From the NCBI GenBank assembly GCA_910592205.1, contig CAJVPJ010001163.1:1-11801 (forward strand): a stretch of DNA of 11,801 nt, given 5' to 3'. The notes under the pieces are model-generated. The model had not been told where the DNA came from and did not search any database. It was given only the letters and a program-made list of their open reading frames with translations. A program made the position numbers and the translations under genes. Positions 6,106 to 11,801 of this stretch are shown here, piece by piece; within the stretch, counting starts at the first letter, position 1; each line of letters starts with the position of its first letter. The DNA is from Paraglomus occultum. Its lineage: Eukaryota > Glomeromycota > Glomeromycetes > Paraglomerales > Paraglomeraceae.

Positions 6106-9100
6106 ATGGCGAATATAGACAATGGAGATCGTGGAGATACAAATGGCATGGTTTCCAACAGTACTCCCGATATAGTGGTATCGTCGTCATCCTCGAGGCG
6201 ATCTGCATACTTGGGAAACCCCCAAACATCAGCTCAATACATACAACAGTTACAGGAACAGCTGAAGGACAAGATAAAACAAACACAACTAACCGCTGCG
6301 TTAGGTCAAGACTTACTAGTGCAACAGGAGGCAATCAGAAAAAGAATAGAAGAACTCGAGCAAATCGAAGGAGATGTGCCGCCCGAATTAAAAAGCAAAT
6401 TAAACGAGCTAGAAGAAGCTGCAAAGGCTTTGGACGCTAGAACCCAAAATTTGGAAGGCGCTTCCACGGTAAGCAACCCCCACCTTCACTATCAAACGAA
6501 CGGCAAAATTTTACCCACTAGTTCAACTGGGAGGACATTATCTAGCCGTAAAAATAATCGTGTAGATGACGCAATGATCTGACGCAATAGACTTTCTTTG
6601 GAAAAGATACTAATATGCGCACTAGTAATGCTCCGTTTTTTGCAATTACGGAATAGATTATTCTCGATTCTCAAACCAAACCCCCATCATTTTGTCATCA
6701 AATATGCTGATTTTATAACCATTATTCTACTAGAGCGCAACAAACGTTGGTCACGCTCCCTTAACGTCCACACCACCAGCCTCAGAAGCTTCTGCTTTAT
6801 CCCAGCAAGCGGCAAACCCATCGAGAAATAGGAGACAGAGGAATGCGAACCGAAATCATGATATGGAATTCGCTACCTCGATAGGACAAAGTTTGTTAGG
6901 CGAAGTCAAAAAATTACAAGCTCTCCTTCAGGAGAAAGAAGAACGAATTAAGGAATTAGAAAACGAAAAAGGAGATTTAGAACGAAGTATTGAAGCAATA
7001 AATAGACACCTCAGAGCTAAAGAAGAGTCAGAAGGTAAATGTGATATCATGACTGATATGTCGCTTTAAAACTTTGTGCTTACATAACTCTAACCCGAAC
7101 TCGAGTATGTCGATTATGTTAACAAGAACGGACTTTTTTCAATTTTTGTAGAGGCGCTTAAGAGCGAAAACTATTCATTGTATGGAGAAATACAGTCCTT
7201 AGAAGGTCAAATCAAAGAATTGAATGATAACATCGACAAGTTGCAAAAAGATCTCAAAAAGGGAGAGAAGGCCCTTGCAAGCGCTACTGACTTAATAGAG
7301 CAATTAAAAGCCAAAGAGGCTAAACTTACTAATCAATTAGACGATTATAAGAAACGCCACGATGAAGCTATGAGTAATAACCGTAAACTTAGAGCTGCCA
7401 TGAAGCGAGAAATTGAGAGTCTCGAGAGAGTAAACGAGGAACTGAGAAAGGAACTAGACAAGTATAAAGTACCCAAAAAACCGTCAGCATCTGCTGCTTC
7501 TGGAACTGAAGCAACCGATGCCCAGTCTCCCGGGCATACCGTAGAATTCGTAAAAGAGACCGTAGAGATAAGAGACACGACAATGGAAGCTCTTCAGAAT
7601 GCTCAGAAGATGATAGCACAGATGAAGATAACTCTCCAAAAGGAAAAGAACGAGAAACTTGAGATTAAGGAACTTCTCCAAGCCAGGGAGGAGGAAATCG
7701 AGTCGTTACGCAATAATCTCGACTTTGGCCACGATCCAGCAAGCCGAAACCGACGACGGGATAAAGCTGCTGAAGAGGACGATGTGCTTAGTGATGATGT
7801 AATGTCTCACGATGGTTATGACGATGAAAATATTAATAAGAATAATAGACCTTCGTCTGATATGTTCAGACGCGGTCCGCCCATAACAAGAAATGGAAGT
7901 AATCGCTCATTCCGGAGGACCAAGCTATTGCTCGACGGGCAAGTGGAGGAGCAAGACGAAGAAGATATGCTCGCTATGGAACGTGATGAGTTGATCACCG
8001 GCGAAGTAATCAAGCGTGATGCTGACGGAAATGTAATACCTCAATCTACCGAATCGTACGAAGGATTGGACCCTAACGAAGTACAAGCCGAAAGAGCTGC
8101 TGCACTATCGCTTTTGACCAAGGGCAAGTCGCCAACCGAACAACTTGCCAATTCCGAGGCGAGACACGACCGCCAATCGTCTGTTGGTAGTTTTGACTCA
8201 ACTGCTGAATCGTTTGCATCTGCCAAGGAATCGAACGCAGCGTCGGTATCTCGACGAGGGTCGGCCATGTCTCTTCGAAGAGAATCCGCATTTATTCCAT
8301 CACGTGGTTCTAAGGCTGTATCAGCAGTTGGAGGTTCAAAGAGAGGTGCTGATGAAGTCAAGACGTTTGCTGACGCCGAGACGCAGACCGATCTGGCGAA
8401 ATTGGAGATTGGCACTCAGACTATTGATTCTCTTGATTATCCGATGTACGATGAGACCAGATTTACACTGGATCTTAGTTCGAAAGCTAATGCTCGAGGA
8501 AAGGGTTCCATTAATTCAACTGATGTTCCACCTCGCCCGCCGTTCGGTCCACCCGAAGAGACGTTAAGACGTGCTAATTCCGTGTTTCTTAGTAGACCTA
8601 CTTCTCCACTCTCACGTAACAGTACGGTGAGTATGGATAAAGATGGCAATCTAATTATTTCTAATGGAATGACATCTGATGGTGTACCACAATATAAATC
8701 GGTACCACCAATACAGAGCCTTGCTGCACAGGGATCACGATCTGTTCCTGGTGCCGAAGAGATCACTCCGAAAGTCGACGGCCGACCCATGTCTCCGGAT
8801 CATAAACATTCTCCTAGTTCAGTGTCCACTAGTAGCACTGACTCTACAGCCACTGAAAAATCTCGGCCACTCTCTGGGTCATCGGTAGCTGATTTGACAA
8901 CGGGCACGGAAAATATGTTCCGTTCTGGCACAGATCCGACCGTCATTCAATTCATAACACAGACGATGATTGGAGAATTTATGCACAAATATACTCGTCG
9001 TAAGTTTGGAACTCCGGCGAAAAGAAATCGACGGTTCTTCTGGGTACATCCATTCACAAAGATATTGTATTGGAGTGACAAAGATCCAGGCGGCCGCGAT

Positions 9101-9880
9101 GGTGATTCTAAAGGTAAATAATAGTTATGATATTTACGGATTGTTGACAATTCTAATATCTGACCACGCTCATTGATGTCATATTTTCTCGATCATTAGT
9201 ACAAGTTCAAGCTGCCTATATCGCCGGAGTAAGACAAGAGAATGATTCTAATCCATTCCCACGCGATCTTTACGGTAAAAGTATAGTCGTAATGACTCGC
9301 GGTGGACGAGAGGTCAAGTTCACTGCAAAAGACAAAGAACGTCATGATCTTTGGTACCAGGTTTGTTTATTTGATAAATTTGTGTATTGGCATGCTGTTG
9401 AGGCCATCTGAATGTATCCAGCTAACAGTCGCTTTGATTTTTTAGGCTCTTCATCATCTCGTCAATGATGCAGCAGACACAGGCATGAGATCTCGAGCAG
9501 GATCGGATGAATTGCATTTAGACAACGAGACTACTTCACCCAATGGCACGTTGCGATCAAATAATTTACAAAGAGAGATAAAAAAGAAGTCTAGCTTTAG
9601 TCAGATTAAAGATTTCTTGCGTCGCGACAGACAATCTGGCACACAGTCTCCTCACCACCTATCACATGAAGCAGATCTTAATAAACAGCCACCTATGGGA
9701 GCAACAAGCAGAGACGTTCCAGTACTTGATGATGACGATGAAGATGATTTTGAGATAGAGAACGTGAGAGAATGCTGCGGAGGACGTCACGATGTTGGAA
9801 CTCTTAAACCGATCAAGAAAAAGGGTCATCACCATCATCACCATCATCATCTTAGTCAACGAGATATTGCGTCGTCTTAA
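6106..9880 (+). CDS. mcp5: Num1/ApsA/Mcp5-type cortical anchor protein with C-terminal PH domain (5 exons)
   Basis: Exons 6106-6468, 6734-7034, 7152-9113, 9200-9360 and 9446-9880 join in phase to 1,073 codons plus TAA. Residues 44-116, about 165-325 and about 352-415 are heptad-rich coiled coils. Residues 152-180 contain the family-like RNRRQRNANRNHDMEFAT segment. About 416-815 is Ser-, Arg- and acid-rich and probably disordered, with TQT at 632-634 and 643-645. The PH domain spans about 816-938: it opens with DPTVIQFITQTMIGEF, has RRFFWVHPFTKILYW, and ends with the helix around ERHDLWYQALHHLV. The tail holds DDDDEDDFE (from about 1024) and eight His (1057-1064). In yeast Num1, Aspergillus ApsA and fission-yeast Mcp5, this PH domain binds phosphoinositide at the plasma membrane while the coiled coils recruit dynein for nuclear movement. 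Num1's long central repeats are absent and the length is nearer Mcp5. Only the exon 1-2 junction is uncertain. Confidence 0.93.
6469..6733 (+). other. Intron 1 (265 nt), phase 0
   Basis: The donor is GTAAGC after codon ACG and the acceptor is TTCTACTAG after a T-rich stretch; the join is in phase and reads GAST then SATNVG. It is about twice the length of the other introns and keeps coding-looking pieces. Reading on past the donor stays open to TGA 6580 (158 aa if retained). A CTGAC...CAATAG acceptor at 6590 would open another frame, but no canonical donor restores the phase. Confidence 0.75.
7035..7151 (+). other. Intron 2 (117 nt), phase 1
   Basis: Donor GTAAAT, acceptor TTTTTGTAG, and branch-like CTAAC (7090-7094) or TTAAC near 7119. 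Splicing gives G+AG, a Glu codon, and keeps the coiled coil continuous (AKEESE then EALKSENY). The unspliced frame stops at 7067. Confidence 0.92.
9114..9199 (+). other. Intron 3 (86 nt), phase 1, inside the PH domain
   Basis: Donor GTAAAT follows GATTCTAAAG, and the acceptor is CATTAG at 9199, with branch-like CTGAC at 9160-9164. Joining G+TA gives Val and continues the PH domain from GDSK to VQVQAAYIAGV. Unspliced reading stops at TAA 9119. Confidence 0.92.
9361..9445 (+). other. Intron 4 (85 nt), phase 0, at the end of the PH domain
   Basis: Donor GTTTGT follows CAG, and the acceptor is TTTTTTAG with a perfect branch-like GCTAAC at 9421-9426. Splicing rejoins the C-terminal PH helix (HDLWYQ then ALHHLVND). 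Confidence 0.93.
9827..9850 (+). repeat. CAT/CAC repeat encoding eight histidines
   Basis: Eight in-frame His codons (five or more CAT interrupted by CAC) lie ten codons before the stop of the PH-domain gene. The codon mixture and the fungal context argue for a natural trinucleotide repeat. It makes the protein tail a potential metal-binding patch. Confidence 0.9.
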
Positions 9881-10215
9881 CATTAGGTTACTCTTCTCAA
9901 TGGAAGTTGTCTTCCGTAGTTTTGTTTTCTCTTCTTTCTTTTCTTTTTTTTTGTGTCATGTGTATATATATACAAGTCCATTACACGCTTTTCAACTGTA
10001 TTCTTTATTGGTTTATCGTGGATGGAAAATAATAATCAATACGACAGACTCAAAATACGTCTATTGATATCGTCTATATATGTTTTAGATTATTTCTATT
10101 GAATTTTGTCATAGCTTATCTATTATTCAGGTTAACTTTAACTGTTCTGATTTTCCATTTTCTGAAGTTGATTTGATATGATGTACACTATAATCGATTA
10201 AATGAAAATAGTTAA
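9881..10215 (+). other. 3' flank / probable 3' UTR of the PH-domain gene
   Basis: After TAA 9880 comes a T-rich run (about 9920-9952) and then TGTATATATATAC, both common near fungal 3' ends. An AATAAT-like element follows near 10030. No classic AATAAA is close, so the cleavage site is not located. I see no gene here. Confidence 0.4.
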
Positions 10216-10777
10216 ATTACACCGAGCTTTCCTTGTTGGAAATTTTTAGAATGGGCTACACGAATACTAGATATAAATGTAACCCAAATTAATGTTATAA
10301 TTCGAGCCGAACGAACGAGAGCTCAGAACGTTGTCGTATGGCGTTTGCACCAATTGGAGACGTTGTGCAATACGTTCAATATGAACAGCCAATGAAATGT
10401 GAAGTAATTAATATGAGCTGCAAACACAAAAAAAAGTTCTATAAAACCATTAATACTGTAGAATGATGCCGCCCAATTATATACGCTCAATAAAATACCA
10501 TTTGATTATATGGGCGATAATTCCTGGAGGCTATTAATTGTAGTATCAATAATTTTAATTGCAGGTGATCCACGTGATCGAAACAGTAGTTGCTTTCATT
10601 TCCATTATTGCTTTCTCCCACTCGTTCACATTTCCAATAGGCGACAGAGGTCACCTTTCTGGTTTTTCATTAGTGTCATCATTACCTCTTTGATCCATCC
10701 GCGTACATTATGACCACTTCATATTCGGGGGATACAAGTATCAAGGGGTCATAATATTAATATTTCCGTACCAATAA
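10216..10777 (+). other. Cluster of short coding-looking stretches, unrecognised
   Basis: Several open pieces sit close together. 10216-10395 (frame 1, no ATG) includes WATRILDINVTQINVIIRAE. 10338-10466 is a 42-codon ATG frame (MAFAPIGDVVQYVQYEQP). 10463-10537 (frame 2) is a short ATG frame overlapping the previous stop as ATGA. 10565-10777 (frame 2) follows an acceptor-like TTTTAATTGCAG, reads VIETVVAFISIIAFSHSFTF, passes TGA 10691 and continues to FIFGGYKYQGVIILIF before TAA 10775. None matches a family I know. They may be exons of an unidentified or decayed gene; frame breaks and the in-frame TGA favour decay. Confidence 0.25.
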
Positions 10778-11004
10778 TTTATAACAAAAAATTTTGGGGA
10801 TTCCATTTTTATATTAATTATTGCATAAATTTCGTTATAAATCACATGGTTAAGTAGATTGTTATTTTCTATAATCCCCAAAAAGGTGTGTGATTATTGA
10901 TCCAACGTCGTGTAGCATAATAGTGACAATAAAAGAACGTACCATTAGATCAAGGCATTTTCTAGACTCGATAAAATGAACCAATTCGAGATGTAAAACG
11001 TTTT
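10778..11004. other. AT-rich spacer
   Basis: I see no open frame of note, no RNA gene and no repeat. Confidence 0.5.
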
Positions 11005-11037
11005 GTCAGGATAATGACAATTCTAGCTTATCCTGAC
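11005..11037. repeat. Hairpin-forming inverted repeat
   Basis: GTCAGGATAA (11005-11014) and TTATCCTGAC (11028-11037) are perfect 10-base complements around a 13-base loop. There is no T-run on either side that would suggest a bacterial-type terminator. It lies two bases beyond the stop of a minus-strand open frame (11039), so it could also be a structure in that frame's 3' flank. Confidence 0.6.
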
Positions 11038-11038
11038 T

Positions 11039-11302
11039 TTACATTTTCGCGCTTTGTTTTGCGGTCTGTACAACTTCAATGCCGTTTTTAGTGAACAAAG
11101 GCAATTCTATGCCAATAACAACCAACGGGGCTACATACAAATTGCTGCAAACCATTAGCGATTTAGTTATTTTGTAAAATAAACTTTTTTTTTTTTTTTT
11201 TCGCTTAGCAGACTTTACGTTTGACACTCGTGAGTAAATCAATTTTTGGGTTATTTTCCTTGGGCTTTTCCATAAGATAAAGTTTACAAAATTTGGTGAC
11301 AC
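11039..11302 (-). CDS. Weak unrecognised minus-strand open frame
   Basis: The frame is 87 codons with an ATG, but its middle is an AAA-encoded Lys run arising from the 17-T tract at 11185-11201, which weakens it. Only the last ~40 codons look protein-like (for example GIELPLFTKNGIEVVQTAKQ). I do not recognise the sequence. It may be the 3' end of a decayed gene rather than a real small protein. Confidence 0.2.
   Translation of the reverse strand: MSPNFVNFILWKSPRKITQKLIYSRVSNVKSAKRKKKKKSLFYKITKSLMVCSNLYVAPLVVIGIELPLFTKNGIEVVQTAKQSAKM
11185..11201. repeat. 17-base T homopolymer
   Basis: An uninterrupted run of 17 T. On the minus strand it is A17, which could be ordinary slippage or the relic of a retroposed poly(A) tail. 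No target-site duplication was identified. Confidence 0.8.
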
Positions 11303-11729
11303 ATTATATGCTGTATATAGAATGGGTCACAAAAAAAAGTGAATAAATTTTATACCTAGAATTAAATGCATACTGTTTAACCAAAATTGAAGTAATTCCG
11401 TCCTGTAGATAGTAAATATCCAGATCGTGAAGATATGCTATGAATAGATTGTACCTTACAAACCATGGGCAGAACAGCCAATTTTTGATTCACTGTTAAT
11501 GTTTTCTTAAATGCTCTTATTGCTGATATTAATAAATTGACAAAATAAACAAAATTAGGTTATCTTGCCATATTTGCGTTGACCAGGAAGACAGTGCAAA
11601 AATAACTTGTTTCAATGTGAAATGTTGAAATAAAAGGTACGCAAGAACAATTAAAAATCTTTTTTGCGCTATACCAAACTATTTAAAAATGAACGAAAAA
11701 CTTCTATTTAATCTGCCACTCTTGATATA
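11303..11729. other. AT-rich spacer
   Basis: No supported coding, RNA or repeat feature. The segment leads into the second copy of the 38-bp repeat at the window edge. Confidence 0.5.
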
Positions 11730-11767
11730 TGGGGCATGCTGCAACAAAACCAGACAAAGTGAACATT
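11730..11767 (+). repeat. 38-bp repeat, copy 2, at the edge of a probable second family copy
   Basis: Identical to the reverse complement of 2100-2137. On this strand it reads GHAATKPDKVNI in one frame and then continues past TGA 11765 as LCDINEWLIM to the window end. The first copy lacks about ten of these flanking bases. Sequence before 11730 is not similar to the first copy beyond a few bases, so the boundary is sharp on that side. Confidence 0.8.
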
Positions 11768-11801
11768 TGATTATGTGACATAAATGAGTGGCTGATTATG
11801 A

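Noticed and set aside
6562-6590. A 29-nt GT...AG intron that would rescue extra coding sequence after exon 1
   Set aside because: Too short for fungal splicing, and the resulting frame does not join to exon 2.
7345-8790. Several open frames on the minus strand and in the other plus frames within exon 3
   Set aside because: They are shadows of the strongly coding PH-domain gene, with no motifs of their own.
1-11801. CRISPR arrays, rRNA or tRNA genes, bacterial operons
   Set aside because: No regular spacer-repeat array, no conserved RNA motif and no intact prokaryotic gene was seen on either strand.

Overview
The window looks like nuclear DNA of a filamentous fungus. The arbuscular-mycorrhizal Glomeromycotina (Rhizophagus and relatives) are the best fit. 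The evidence is strongly AT-rich spacer DNA, small GT-AG introns with CTRAC-like branch points, a Num1/ApsA/Mcp5-type cortical PH-domain gene, a broken copy of a 'DN..GQNKNN' repeat family that I associate with these genomes, and the remains of a gene written in the Mollicutes genetic code. The organism is inferred; nothing in the window names it.

Layout. 1-488: AT-rich, nothing I can support. 489-1676 (+): a decayed gene that reads well only if TGA encodes Trp. It runs through several frames and ends in a Trp-rich membrane helix and an acidic tail. Mycoplasma-related endobacteria (Mollicutes) live inside these fungi, so I read it as an old bacterium-to-fungus transfer. 1680-1808 may be a second scrap of it. 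2100-3027 (-): a frameshifted mobile/repetitive family gene. Its 3' end runs into a 38-bp sequence that recurs, inverted, at the right edge of the window (11730-11767). 3030-5150: mostly featureless, with small palindromes and a triplicated TATAnnGAGGGT motif. 5152-5628 (+): an unrecognised open frame. 5737-5813: tandem repeats including three CCAAT boxes at 11-bp spacing, followed by a pyrimidine-rich leader.

6106-9880 (+) is the one clearly intact gene: five exons and four introns encoding 1,073 aa. It has long N-terminal coiled coils, a disordered Ser/acidic middle with two TQT (possible dynein light chain) motifs, a C-terminal Mcp5-type PH domain split over three exons, and an acidic, His-rich tail. 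Family knowledge makes it a plasma-membrane anchor for dynein, important for nuclear positioning and migration. 9881-11729 holds its 3' flank, several short coding-like but unrecognised stretches (10216-10777), a hairpin, a 17-T tract and AT-rich spacer.

The genes do not form a pathway. The window is one housekeeping cytoskeletal gene surrounded by decayed mobile and foreign DNA.
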